From contig NZ_PJCA01000031.1 of assembly GCF_002836355.1 (NCBI RefSeq), forward strand, positions 930,001 to 994,000: 64,000 nucleotides of DNA, in the 5' to 3' direction. Below the pieces are notes generated by a model. The model was not told where the DNA came from. It saw only the letters and a program-made list of their open reading frames with translations, and did not search any database. Positions within the stretch are counted from its first letter, which is position 1. The number at the start of each line of letters is the position of its first letter. Shown in pieces: positions 43,402-51,383 of this stretch. The translations under genes and the position numbers were made by a program. This stretch comes from Moritella sp. Urea-trap-13. Lineage in GTDB: Bacteria; Pseudomonadota; Gammaproteobacteria; Enterobacterales; Moritellaceae.

Positions 43402-43665
43402 TTACTTAAATTCGTTAATTGGATGGCCGGCTAGTTTGCCTATCACTGGTTCAAGCGAGTTAATCGCATGGTGTAACTTCACTTTTTCGATATGATCGAA
43501 TTGGCTAAGTTTCATATCGATATTGCGTTGCTTTAATCCAGCAGCAAAACAGAGTGTTTTACGCATATCAAAATCTAAGCTGTCATAAACAGACCCAATA
43601 CGGCTATTACCAAATAACGCGTGAATTTGAGCTATTGACTCGGCAGCTGCTTGTACTTGTTCCAT
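43402..43665 (-). CDS. Early phage protein of unknown function
   Basis: 87 residues, helical. MEQVQAAAESIAQIHALFGNSRIGSVYDSLDFDMRKTLCFAAGL resembles small proteins next to CII-type regulators in P2-like phages. A good AAGGAGAT ribosome site. Role unknown. Confidence 0.6.
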   Translation of the reverse strand: MEQVQAAAESIAQIHALFGNSRIGSVYDSLDFDMRKTLCFAAGLKQRNIDMKLSQFDHIEKVKLHHAINSLEPVIGKLAGHPINEFK

Positions 43666-43679
43666 AAATAATCTCCTTG

Positions 43680-44198
43680 TTACATTCCTGGTATTGGCAA
43701 TCCATTAATCACGGCATCGGCGCACATCGACACGAACGGCCCTGCACCACCGCAGCGGTTTTCAACATCTGACATAAGAAAGACCAGTTCACGAACAGCC
43801 TCTTGAGCTTTCTTAACAATTGCGTCTTTATTCGTGCGGGTTAGCCGGCGATCGGATTCTGCTTCTAAGATGTGTCGGTTGATTTCACCGGTATAACTAG
43901 CAACACTCATCGCACTCAGTGTTAAAGGTTTTGAGTCACCTTGTTTCGGTAAGCGAACGGCTGTTAATCCGACCTCAAGGATCGCGCTGTTGATAATGTC
44001 GTGATTATCAGTTGCGGTCGTGATTCGAATTAGCTCACTTACCGTTAATTGATGTGGTTGATTAGGGTTTAACTTGTTGCGCAGTACCTGCCCACGCATA
44101 CCGCACTCGTTTGCAATCTGTTCTATGTTTTCAATATCTGCAAACCGAACACATGCAGACTCGATTGAACTCTGTTTACTCTCATTTGACTCATACAT
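43680..44198 (-). CDS. CII-like phage regulatory protein
   Basis: About 172 residues from the ATG at 44198 (AAGGAGA 9 nt upstream). The N-terminus IEQIANECGMRGQVLRNKLNPNQPHQLTVSELIRITTATDNHDI is the Phage_CP76/CII-type helix-turn-helix region. The remaining ~100 residues are helical and probably mediate oligomerisation. In K139/HP1-like phages such proteins lie right after cox and influence lysogeny or early transcription. Confidence 0.8.
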   Translation of the reverse strand: MYESNESKQSSIESACVRFADIENIEQIANECGMRGQVLRNKLNPNQPHQLTVSELIRITTATDNHDIINSAILEVGLTAVRLPKQGDSKPLTLSAMSVASYTGEINRHILEAESDRRLTRTNKDAIVKKAQEAVRELVFLMSDVENRCGGAGPFVSMCADAVINGLPIPGM

Positions 44199-44211
44199 TG
44201 CGAATATCTCC

Positions 44212-44415
44212 TTATATGCAATGATTAAGTAACAAACCAAGTACGCAAATGAATATGATCGCTTCTGTTTTAACGATTAAAGAGAAGCGATGCTTTTTCT
44301 TATTCATGCTTGGTTCGATGAATTCACCTGTCGAAATCTCTATAAACCCTTGTTGATGGGCGTTTATAGTGATCTCAGGTTTGGTATAAGGTTGATTAGA
44401 CAAAAGGTTGCGCAT
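44212..44415 (-). CDS. Small tail-anchored membrane protein
   Basis: About 67 residues from the ATG at 44415, which overlaps the end of cox out of frame. Polar N-terminal part (SNQPYTKPEITINAHQQGFIEISTGE), basic patch (NKKKHRFSL), then one C-terminal membrane span (AIIFICVLGLLLNHCI). The longer ORF reading is a shadow of cox. Could be a superinfection-exclusion protein by shape; no family recognised. Confidence 0.5.
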   Translation of the reverse strand: MRNLLSNQPYTKPEITINAHQQGFIEISTGEFIEPSMNKKKHRFSLIVKTEAIIFICVLGLLLNHCI

Positions 44416-44599
44416 CTGCTTTTTTAAACAGTGCGACCAGATTAATAAGAACAGCACCTCTGCTATTCTCTTTTGGCCAGATAGGTAGCTTTCCATTCGC
44501 AACAGCTTGATCAATAGTGCTTATTGATTGCCCTGTCGCTGCGGCATATTTCTTTTTTGTGCAGTAAGGCACGTCAAGTTGTATTGTAATTGTCGACAT
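44396..44599 (-). CDS. cox: Cox-like DNA-binding protein (excisionase / cI antagonist)
   Basis: 67 residues from the ATG at 44599 (AAGGATACC). YCTKKKYAAATGQSISTIDQAVANGKLPIWPKENSRGAVLINLVAL is the Cox/Apl winged-helix pattern of HP1/K139/P2. Cox blocks the lysogenic promoter and helps excision. First gene of the early operon, divergent from cI. Confidence 0.8.
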   Translation of the reverse strand: MSTITIQLDVPYCTKKKYAAATGQSISTIDQAVANGKLPIWPKENSRGAVLINLVALFKKADAQPFV

Positions 44600-44684
44600 A
44601 ATGGTATCCTTATGAGTTGAATAGAAATCGTATTTGTTAATATTTAATCGCATAACTAAACATTAACTGGATAATAGATCGCAA
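44600..44684. promoter_or_regulatory. cox/cI divergent control region with inverted repeat
   Basis: GTTAATATTTA (44636-44646) and TAAACATTAAC (44657-44667) form an 11-bp inverted repeat with one mismatch and a 10-bp spacer. This is the natural operator candidate for CI and/or Cox. Exact promoters are hard to assign in so AT-rich a stretch. Confidence 0.55.
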
Positions 44685-45287
44685 ATGAGACAATTACAAG
44701 CATTAATCCCACCTTTTGAGTACCAAGGTGGCAAAAAAGTAACTGAAAAGTTGGTTTCAATAACCGATTCAGTCAACTTCCAAGGACTCACAACTACATT
44801 TGGAATCCCAAAGTCGACTATTGCGACTTGGCACCAACGAGAAATATCGCCTTTTGAGATTGCAGTGAGAGTTCATTTATCTAAAGGAGTGTCTTTAAGA
44901 TGGCTATTACTTGATGAAGGTGATGCTTTTGAAACGTCTGTGGCTATATCAAAAGAAAAGTTAACCATTGAAAGAATCACTAATGGCGCATTAGATAACA
45001 CTGACGATATGAGCTTAGATACGATAACTATGATGCGATATGGCCTAACAGCAGCTATCACTCGCGTTATCGATCTTGATGGTTCTTTGTTGTTTGTTAA
45101 TACAGAAGAGACAACACCTAGTTCTGGACGTTATTTATTGGATATTGACGGTTCGATTTCCATAAATCATTTACAGCGTCTACCAGGTAAAAAATTAGCG
45201 ATGAGTTATGGCAATACGTCAGTTGAAGTGGCCGAAGCAGATATTGTTGTACTGGGACGTGTCGTGTTGGTAATGGGAAAAGAGTAG
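44685..45287 (+). CDS. CI-type repressor
   Basis: 200 residues. N-terminal Phage_CI_repr HTH (FQGLTTTFGIPKSTIATWHQREISPFEIAVRVHLSKGVSLRWLLLDEG, about 33-80). A C-terminal S24-like fold (SSGRYLLDIDGSISINHLQRLPGKKLAMSYG and EADIVVLGRVVLVMGKE). The nucleophile/lysine pattern of self-cleavage is not certain. It keeps the prophage silent. Confidence 0.85.
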   Translation: MRQLQALIPPFEYQGGKKVTEKLVSITDSVNFQGLTTTFGIPKSTIATWHQREISPFEIAVRVHLSKGVSLRWLLLDEGDAFETSVAISKEKLTIERITNGALDNTDDMSLDTITMMRYGLTAAITRVIDLDGSLLFVNTEETTPSSGRYLLDIDGSISINHLQRLPGKKLAMSYGNTSVEVAEADIVVLGRVVLVMGKE

Positions 45288-45311
45288 TAATTAATGTTCC
45301 TAATTGACCGT

Positions 45312-45342
45312 ACCAATGAGACCCATTCAGGGCCTCGTTGGT
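45312..45342 (+). terminator. Hairpin after the cI gene
   Basis: ACCAATGAG and CTCGTTGGT pair over 9 bp with one G-T. It lies 25 bp after the repressor stop and before the convergent channel gene. There is no long T run. Confidence 0.5.
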
Positions 45343-45376
45343 ATTTAAGTCATTTATTAAATATCAGAATTTTGCA

Positions 45377-46084
45377 TCAATCGTCTTCCATTTCTCTTGC
45401 TTTTGATAGCGCTGATGCAACCATCCCTGCCGGAATTGAAACCACACCAAGTCCTAGAATCAAAATGAAAAATGTAAATATTTTACCCCCAACAGTAATT
45501 GGATAAATATCACCGTAGCCAACAGTTGTAAGTGTTGCAACAGCCCACCATAAACTGTGAAATACAGAACTGAACACCTCTGGTTGAGCTGGGAACTCAA
45601 AGTAATATATCCCGACTCCAGCAAGGTATAGAATGATCAAGGCCGCAAATAGAAATAAAGCTAACTCTTCTTTAGCTATAATAAAAGCTCGATGAAAACG
45701 TTTTGCAGCAGCACTGTATCTAGCTAACTTAAGAATACGAACCAAACGCAGTAGCCTAAATGTACGTAACGTTCTTAAATCAAGACCCGTTGATAGATAA
45801 AAAGGTAATATTGCAAATAAATCCACAATGCCAAAAAATGAAAAAATAAACTTCTTTTTATCATCAGCACTAATTATTCTAGCTATATATTCAAACGTAA
45901 ATATAGAAACACTAAATACTTCAAATCGATATAAATACGTCCTCAGTTCATCACTTATATTAGGTAAAGTTTCTACAGAGAAACTAACCAAAGATAATAC
46001 AATCATTACTTGGATGAAAATATCAAAGGATTTTCCAAGACGAGTATCATTACATTCGATAGTGCTTTTTAATATTGTAACCAA
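45377..46084 (-). CDS. Voltage-gated potassium-channel-like protein (prophage cargo)
   Basis: 235 residues with six membrane segments. S4 carries regular arginines (LRTLRTFRLLRLVRILKLARY, 103-123, in part), and the pore has the K+ selectivity filter TTVGYGD (186-192). It would sit in the inner membrane as a tetramer. The start is a TTG with AGGAT upstream, so expression may be low. A channel next to the repressor in a prophage is unusual; it could depolarise the cell on a trigger, but nothing here shows that. Confidence 0.85.
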   Translation of the reverse strand: MVTILKSTIECNDTRLGKSFDIFIQVMIVLSLVSFSVETLPNISDELRTYLYRFEVFSVSIFTFEYIARIISADDKKKFIFSFFGIVDLFAILPFYLSTGLDLRTLRTFRLLRLVRILKLARYSAAAKRFHRAFIIAKEELALFLFAALIILYLAGVGIYYFEFPAQPEVFSSVFHSLWWAVATLTTVGYGDIYPITVGGKIFTFFILILGLGVVSIPAGMVASALSKAREMEDD

Positions 46085-46135
46085 AATTATTTATCCTAAA
46101 AATTAACTTCGAATTTTAAAATTAAGGTGCTTACG

Positions 46136-46633
46136 CTATAAAGTTTCATCAGCTAAATACCGAGAAGCTACCCACCCCTTAACTTTTCCATCATCAATCA
46201 AAGACCAACCATTTTGACTTTTCTCTACAGTGACACTATCACCACGAATAAGTTGGTTAACAATATTTGAATCAGCTGATGGCGCAGAACGAACGCGTAA
46301 GCTTTTGGCTATTACTGTTTTGTTGTCAAATTTGATATTATTTTTATCACTATTTGATAAAACTGAAAGCATAAAAATAACACTAAGCCCAATCAATATT
46401 TTAGTTAAAAGCGAACTTCCTTGTTTAGGTGTTGATGGTTGAGAGCCACCTTCAGACAAGTTTTGGCTATATGACAGTCCTGAACCAGGAATTCCAACAG
46501 TAGCCTTAACACCTTTTTTACCTATATTAATGGTCGCACCTGGTTTCCCAATAGACGTACTTACCCCACTTTTACTGAGGTTTATATTAATACCCGGAGC
46601 AATTTTTATTCTTTTTCTAAATTTAAAACCCAT
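46136..46633 (-). CDS. DUF4236 / membrane span / SH3 protein (prophage cargo)
   Basis: 165 residues. Residues 1-55 are DUF4236 (FRKRIKIAPGININLSKSGVSTSIGKPGATINIG); a span at about 75-95 (TKILIGLSVIFMLSVLS); then an SH3b domain (SLRVRSAPSADSNIVNQLIRGDSVTVEKSQNGW...GWVASRYL). The architecture puts the SH3 part outside the inner membrane, near the cell wall. AGGAAA ribosome site. Function unknown. Confidence 0.75.
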   Translation of the reverse strand: MGFKFRKRIKIAPGININLSKSGVSTSIGKPGATINIGKKGVKATVGIPGSGLSYSQNLSEGGSQPSTPKQGSSLLTKILIGLSVIFMLSVLSNSDKNNIKFDNKTVIAKSLRVRSAPSADSNIVNQLIRGDSVTVEKSQNGWSLIDDGKVKGWVASRYLADETL

Positions 46634-46802
46634 AATTTTTCCTATGTAATTTATTATTTTTTTGTTTTCACGAAGAAACTATAAAGTCTGAAATAACGTG
46701 ACTATTTTTCATTCGCTGTTAATTGACTCTATATCAGCTATCTATATGGTATGTAGAACAAGCAAAGAAGATATTTTAAATTACCATGCAGAAAGAGCTA
46801 AA

Positions 46803-47573
46803 CTATAGAGAAAGTTTATTGTTAACCTCTACCTGAAGGTCATTCGCAAAAACTTTAATGCTTTCTATAGCTTTTTTAAGATCATCAGGACTAATAAATA
46901 TCGAACTACCATCAATTTTATACCCATTACGATGTACAATGTCATGCCGAATATTTGTTATCTGGTTTACAGAAGAAAAATCAATATTTAACTTTTTTCC
47001 TATTGCTTGCTCATAAACAGTCATGACTTTAGGAATATTATGAAATAATATTTCTTCCGAAATTTTCCTGGTGGCTAATGAAGCAACAGATACAGATTCT
47101 GAAAAAAAATCATTTAAGCTATATTTTGCCTTTTTTAATTGCTCAACATTTGAAATAGCATTTTTTAATACTTTCGAGTTTTCATTAATTAAAGCTTTTA
47201 TTGTATCACCAAGAAATGCTTCTAACAAAGTAACAGAATAAGCATAAGTCATGTTGATAACTAAATGTGAATTTAATAAAAAAGGCATTTTATTCTGTTC
47301 GGTTAAGTTTAATTCCGCCATTTCCATTAAAGCATCGAGCTGCTTAATAAAATGTTTATGAAGATGCGACGTTCCACTTTTTAATAACCATTCCGTTTCA
47401 GCTTCCCATTCAGCGTCTTCCTGATTTTGCTCTATCATGTACCAATAGTCAGCCTCAACTTCTTTCCACTCAAGTGAATTATCAGAAATCGATTCATCAC
47501 CTAATTGTTTAACTATCCACTTCCTTGCCCGTTCCTCTTGTAAATCTATTATATAATCTGTAGTAGAACTCAC
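46803..47573 (-). CDS. HEPN-domain protein (prophage cargo)
   Basis: About 256 residues from the GTG at 47573 (AGGAG 5 nt upstream). Almost entirely helical; NIRHDIVHRNG at 208-217 is the Rx4H motif of HEPN ribonucleases (Arg209, His214). The middle (NSHLVINMTYAYSVTLLEAFL) fits the dimer helices of stand-alone HEPN proteins. HEPN domains often cut RNA in toxin-antitoxin and phage-defence systems. No partner nucleotidyltransferase sits beside it, though one is in the cassette array at 6385. Next to an attC-like site. Confidence 0.75.
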   Translation of the reverse strand: MSSTTDYIIDLQEERARKWIVKQLGDESISDNSLEWKEVEADYWYMIEQNQEDAEWEAETEWLLKSGTSHLHKHFIKQLDALMEMAELNLTEQNKMPFLLNSHLVINMTYAYSVTLLEAFLGDTIKALINENSKVLKNAISNVEQLKKAKYSLNDFFSESVSVASLATRKISEEILFHNIPKVMTVYEQAIGKKLNIDFSSVNQITNIRHDIVHRNGYKIDGSSIFISPDDLKKAIESIKVFANDLQVEVNNKLSL

Positions 47574-47587
47574 GTTAACTCCTAACA

Positions 47588-47685
47588 CTGCATAACACTA
47601 TAGGTTAGCGGTGTTTTCGTCGGTCTTCTTTTGGGAAAAGTATCACAGCCGTAATACATCTGATTGATTTACTTTGTTAGGTCTA
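47588..47685 (-). other. attC-like site inside the prophage (candidate)
   Basis: Minus strand from ACCTAACAAAGTAAATC (perfect RYYYAAC left end, overlapping the stop of the 47683 gene) to CCTATAGTGTTATGCAG. Imperfect inner arms (TTACGGCTGTGATAC / AAACACCGCTAA). Confidence 0.5.
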
Positions 47686-48021
47686 CACTCTTCGCTTAAT
47701 CTGTTTAATTAGCTCTTTTTCTACTTCTTTACAAGAAATAACATTATCGTTGTAAAGAGCATATGCATATACTCCTCGAGTGTGAAACCCAGTGTTTGTA
47801 GCAATACAATTAAGATTCACTTCATTTTTTTCACCATGATAGAAAAATTCAAATAACTCATCAAAATCACTCTGAAGAACTGATGTTTTTTCCATAACAG
47901 ATGAAGCCAGCGAACAACATTCTGGTTGGTCATACTCTGTAACATAGCCATCTCTGGTCAAGATATCGACAAACTCTGAAAAGTTAAATCTGCTTTGTAA
48001 AACTCTTTCTTTAATTCTCAT
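47683..48021 (-). CDS. Uncharacterised protein (prophage cargo, cassette-like)
   Basis: 112 residues from the ATG at 48021 (AAGGA 5 nt upstream). MRIKERVLQSRFNFSEFVDILTRDGYVTEYDQ then SDFDELFEFFYHGEKNEVNL suggest a small alpha/beta cytosolic protein. No family recognised. Its stop lies in an attC-like left end, and its start follows a GCGTTAAGT right end (48035 region). Confidence 0.6.
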   Translation of the reverse strand: MRIKERVLQSRFNFSEFVDILTRDGYVTEYDQPECCSLASSVMEKTSVLQSDFDELFEFFYHGEKNEVNLNCIATNTGFHTRGVYAYALYNDNVISCKEVEKELIKQIKRRV

Positions 48022-48066
48022 AAAAATCCTTAAATTCAAGTAAACTTAACGCTAATTAACAACTTG

Positions 48067-49209
48067 CTACGCCTTTCTTTTAATCATTGGATTAGCTTGT
48101 AATACGTGTGTCATGTAAGCCATAAAATCAGGCATACCTTCGAGTAAGCACTGCTTATTCTTACTTCGCGCCACCAACTCCTTAAGTACGACAAAATTAG
48201 TCTGTACTTCTAATCGACTTAGATCTATATGATCAAAGTCTGGAAATACACTGCCATAAATTACGACGTCTTCAATTATTGAACGCCACTTAGTCGCATA
48301 TTCATCCTGATTTTTGCTATCGCATGCATATACAAATGCAGCGGCCACAGCATCAGCTAACTGGACTCCATAAGCATTTTTTGAATCAACTAAATTGATC
48401 GGTTCTTTAAGATTGAATGTAATTGGACTATCAAAACCAGCTACACTCGTAAATTTTTTGGATGTATTGCCGACCATTGCATTAAACAGCTCTTGATCGT
48501 GATCTAAAGGTTTAGAATTATCACAATATGCAGTTAATTCATCATATTCTAATCCCCATTGAGCAAGAATACTAAATAAAGCGGTATTAGTTAGATCAAG
48601 AACCCATTTCCCAGCGCCTTCGCCTGCATAACCTTCTAACTCTTCGACAATTGATTTTTTATTCATTACTGCAAAATCCAAGATCAATTCTAAAACTGGT
48701 GATATATCAGGATTTTTAGTTGCTGAAAACAAAGCCTTTAGACCACCAAAATCACCGCTACGCATTAGATTCTCAAAATCTTCAAATATTTCTTCAGCCA
48801 TTGCACCACGTGATGTTAATTCGACATATAAAATCGTACTTACAAATTTGTGAAAATTAGCATTATAGAAAAGCATACTATTTCTTTGAAGAGAAGGCTC
48901 AAATATATACTCAAAGAATTTTCCTGCTAGCGCATACTTTTTATCAGAAATAGACACTTTTATTCGCCCTGACATAGTCTTGATTATTTCGTCAATTGCT
49001 CGTCGTCCTTTGCGGTTTTTAACTAAACTACCACCTTTAATTTCACCGCTCTGAATTTTGTATTTACTGATTATATGTTCAACTAACCCCTTTGCTTCAA
49101 TATCATCACTCACTACCGATGCATAACTGAAATATTTCTGTTGTTTATCAAGTAATTTATTCCCAGTAAACCCTGATTCATCAAAATATATATTTGCTTC
49201 TGATTTCAT
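48067..49209 (-). CDS. DUF3800 domain protein (prophage cargo)
   Basis: 380 residues. The start IYFDESGFTGNKLLDKQQKYFSYASVV and the motif LVDSKNAYGVQLADAVAAAFVYA (about 272-293) are the DUF3800 hallmarks: a DES strand and a D-S/QLAD helix that form an RNase H-like acidic centre. A large helical insertion lies between them. Members are widespread on mobile elements and are suspected nucleases; no proven function for this type is known to me. A GCGTTATA right end lies just upstream. Confidence 0.75.
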   Translation of the reverse strand: MKSEANIYFDESGFTGNKLLDKQQKYFSYASVVSDDIEAKGLVEHIISKYKIQSGEIKGGSLVKNRKGRRAIDEIIKTMSGRIKVSISDKKYALAGKFFEYIFEPSLQRNSMLFYNANFHKFVSTILYVELTSRGAMAEEIFEDFENLMRSGDFGGLKALFSATKNPDISPVLELILDFAVMNKKSIVEELEGYAGEGAGKWVLDLTNTALFSILAQWGLEYDELTAYCDNSKPLDHDQELFNAMVGNTSKKFTSVAGFDSPITFNLKEPINLVDSKNAYGVQLADAVAAAFVYACDSKNQDEYATKWRSIIEDVVIYGSVFPDFDHIDLSRLEVQTNFVVLKELVARSKNKQCLLEGMPDFMAYMTHVLQANPMIKRKA

Positions 49210-49591
49210 ACTATATAACGCTCCAAATTTTGCGTAGCTAGAAATAACATTTGTATAGTGTAATGTTTCGATTCACCCAAACTTATTCACCTTACTCAAT
49301 AGCGAATAATTAAATGTAAAATAAGATAAAGCCAATCAGACATTTAAATATATTTTGAGAAAGTGTTATTCTTATTATCTATTTTAAAATACTGTAAATT
49401 ATTAGACATACTTAATATACATCTGATTCTATTACCATTTTCACTTACTGCAAAGAAAATAACTACTCTTTAGTGGTAATCCGTGATGCAACAAAAGAAT
49501 AGACAAATAACACAGTATAAAACTATGATTTTTGATTAAAAAAACGGAGGGCAAGCATCAGAGGGTTAGTACCTGATTAAATAAAGGAGTA
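49210..49591. repeat. Non-coding stretch; left copy of a ~260-bp direct repeat
   Basis: No gene. 49270-49545 repeats, with mismatches, at 50953-51207; the best part (49423-49544) shares actactctttagtggtaa and similar long words with 51086-51206. The two copies bracket the cassettes between. Confidence 0.65.
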
Positions 49592-49765
49592 TCACGGCTT
49601 AACATTTATAACGGTAAGTAAACTCACAACTTCACAAGTAAATCCCTTAACCAGTATGTCTAAATTTACTTTGTTGCTAGCTTTACTGTATGCCTCATAA
49701 CCAATGAAATATCCCCCATTGCTAGACTTCATAAGTCCCAATTTCATTCTAATATCGTTATACAT
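49592..49765 (-). CDS. Short protein or gene remnant
   Basis: 57 codons, MYNDIRMKLGLMKSSNGG, then YFIGYEAYSKASNKVNLDIL and ending VSLLTVINVKP. Composition is protein-like, unlike the hydrophobic plus-strand ORF that overlaps it. No clear ribosome site and no family. Possibly the 3' end of a decayed cassette gene. Confidence 0.35.
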   Translation of the reverse strand: MYNDIRMKLGLMKSSNGGYFIGYEAYSKASNKVNLDILVKGFTCEVVSLLTVINVKP

Positions 49766-49997
49766 TACAGCTGTATTTTACCCCGTACATCTGAAGTATC
49801 CCTTTAAGAAAGGAGCGCAACTCACCACCAACCAGCTCTTTACTATCCGTGGTCGCAGCATTCTTTATTTTTTCTTAATATCTGGGATATCGATATTAAT
49901 TTGTTATCCAATACCGTATCGGCAGGTTTATTTAGGGGGTAAGACCCTCTTTCTCCACGCGGGAAAGGGGGGATTTAACTTTTTTGAAAATAAATGG

Positions 49998-50106
49998 TAT
50001 TAACGCCGCAATAAAACGTGCAAACACTAAATTTACAAAGCCAATTACACTCTGAACCACAAGCTCCGAGTGTAATTTTCATCGTTTTGATTGCTTTGCT
50101 AGTACG
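49998..50106 (-). other. attC site inside the prophage
   Basis: Minus strand from GTACTAGCAAAGCAATCAAAACG to TTTGCACGTTTTATTGCGGCGTTAATA. Nearly the same design as the array site at 6287-6390 (AACAAAGCAATCAACACG...CACGTGTTATGGCGGCGTTATG). Strong central palindrome (AATTACACTC / GAGTGTAATT). Confidence 0.75.
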
Positions 50107-50110
50107 ATTT

Positions 50111-50533
50111 TTAGAGCTCGTTTCTTATTTTTTCTTCGAGCGTTTCAATAGCCATTGGTAATTGAGACAAACCATGCTCAAAATGTTCACGAATACTCAC
50201 TAAACCCAGTAATATCGTTAAAGCCTTTTCCTGTGAAAAATCTGGGCTATTTAACTCCTCCCACTCAAGTAGTGGGCTATTAGTTCCATTACGTCCAAAA
50301 TAGTAGACTGTTACAACAGTATATAGTCTCTCTAATGGAAGCTCACTCAAAAAGTATTTATAAGCTTGCTCCACTGGACGAGGTTCAAACTTCATGTTTA
50401 CGGATTCTTCTGAACCATATTCTAAACCGAGTTCTCCTTGTCCAAAGGCTTTCTTTATTTCTTCAGATTCACTCTGAACCATGCTATCTAATGTTAATAA
50501 GTTTTTGATTACGTAATCTATTTTAACTTTCAC
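50111..50533 (-). CDS. DUF3775-like protein (gene cassette in prophage)
   Basis: 140 residues from a GTG with a strong AAGGAG site. Helical N-terminus, then PRPVEQAYKYFLSELPLERLYTVVTVYYFGRNGTN and SQEKALTILLGLVSIREHFEHGL, a pattern I associate with DUF3775. Function unknown. Bounded by two clear attC sites, so this is a complete cassette (49998-50549). Confidence 0.65.
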   Translation of the reverse strand: MKVKIDYVIKNLLTLDSMVQSESEEIKKAFGQGELGLEYGSEESVNMKFEPRPVEQAYKYFLSELPLERLYTVVTVYYFGRNGTNSPLLEWEELNSPDFSQEKALTILLGLVSIREHFEHGLSQLPMAIETLEEKIRNEL

Positions 50534-50549
50534 TTAAATCTCCTTATTG

Positions 50550-50649
50550 TATTAACGCTTTGCTAAGCGGCAATACAATTGTTAGCTAAAATTAGCGAGG
50601 AACGAATAAAAAAACTGTTTTTTATCCGTTAGAAACGACTTGTTAGATG
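50550..50649 (-). other. attC site inside the prophage
   Basis: Minus strand from CATCTAACAAGTCGTTTCTAACGG to GCCGCTTAGCAAAGCGTTAATA. Left end ATCTAAC is a perfect RYYYAAC and contains the stop codon of the repeat gene. Inner arms (CTAACGGATAAAAAACAG / TCGTTCCTC, partial). Confidence 0.75.
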
Positions 50650-50903
50650 TTTACACCGACGAAACTTCCATCTGGACATATTGTAAAGCTACTGCCTCCA
50701 ACAAAACTTCCATCTGGGCAAATTGTAAAGCTACGGCCTCCAACAAAACTTCCATCTGGGCAAATTGTAAAACTACTGCCTCCAACAAAACTTCCATCTG
50801 GGCAAATTGTAAAACTACTGCCTCCAACAAAACTTCCATCTGGGCAAATTGTAAAGCTACTGCCTCCAACGAAACTTCCATCTGGGCAAATTGTAAAATT
50901 CAT
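50643..50903 (-). CDS. Six-fold 14-residue Cys repeat protein (gene cassette in prophage)
   Basis: 86 residues from the ATG at 50903, with a perfect AGGAGG site 6 nt upstream. After MN the whole protein is six copies of FTICPDGSFVGGSS (one has GGRS, the last ends GVNI). Each unit has one Cys before PDG. No signal peptide or membrane span. The DNA unit is 42 bp and nearly perfect, so it grows and shrinks by slippage without losing frame. I recall other bacterial proteins built on C-P-D-G-(S/T)-(Y/F)-V-x-G units without a function. Could be a metal-binding, structural or modified-peptide precursor. It ends in an attC left end. Confidence 0.8.
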   Translation of the reverse strand: MNFTICPDGSFVGGSSFTICPDGSFVGGSSFTICPDGSFVGGSSFTICPDGSFVGGRSFTICPDGSFVGGSSFTICPDGSFVGVNI

Positions 50904-51383
50904 AATATTCCTCCTTAAAAATAACCACCTAACATTTATATGTAGGACGTCTCCATCCCCCAAATCTGTTCACCCGATTAAATAGCAACTAATCGAATGA
51001 AAATTAAGATCAGATCCCAATCTGATATTAAAATCGACGCTGAAAAATATGCAGACTTTAATTTTAAAAAAAAGTAAGTACGGGGCTGATTTTATTACTA
51101 TTTTTACTTACGGCAAAGAAAATAACTACTCTTTAGTGGTAAACCGTGATGTAACTAAGGAATAGAGAAATAACATAATATAAAACTAAGGTGATGATTA
51201 AAAAACCAGCAATAAAATAAGTTCAGGATCAAATGCGAGACTCGAACAGTAATAATCTATGTTTAAGCCCGCATGATAAAACATAGATTATTGCTACAAT
51301 TGCTTTATAACTGTATATAAAAACAGTGTTTGTTATTTTATAATACCAAATACACCTTTTTACGAGTTATAAGGAAACCCAGC
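50904..51383. repeat. Non-coding region upstream of int; right copy of direct repeat
   Basis: ACCTAAC at 50927-50933 (GTTAGGT on the minus strand, perfect right-end consensus) bounds the repeat-protein cassette. 50953-51207 is the second copy of the ~260-bp repeat found at 49270-49545. The rest, to the integrase start, holds its promoter. No other gene. Confidence 0.6.

Noticed and set aside
44415-44514. N-terminal extension of the small membrane protein through cox
   Set aside because: It is the out-of-frame shadow of the cox gene; the ATG at 44415 fits better.
49704-50003. 99-residue plus-strand ORF
   Set aside because: No ribosome site, it runs into an attC site, and the overlapping minus-strand frame looks more protein-like.
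50643-50903. CRISPR array
   Set aside because: The 42-bp units are directly adjacent, have no spacers and encode a regular protein repeat.
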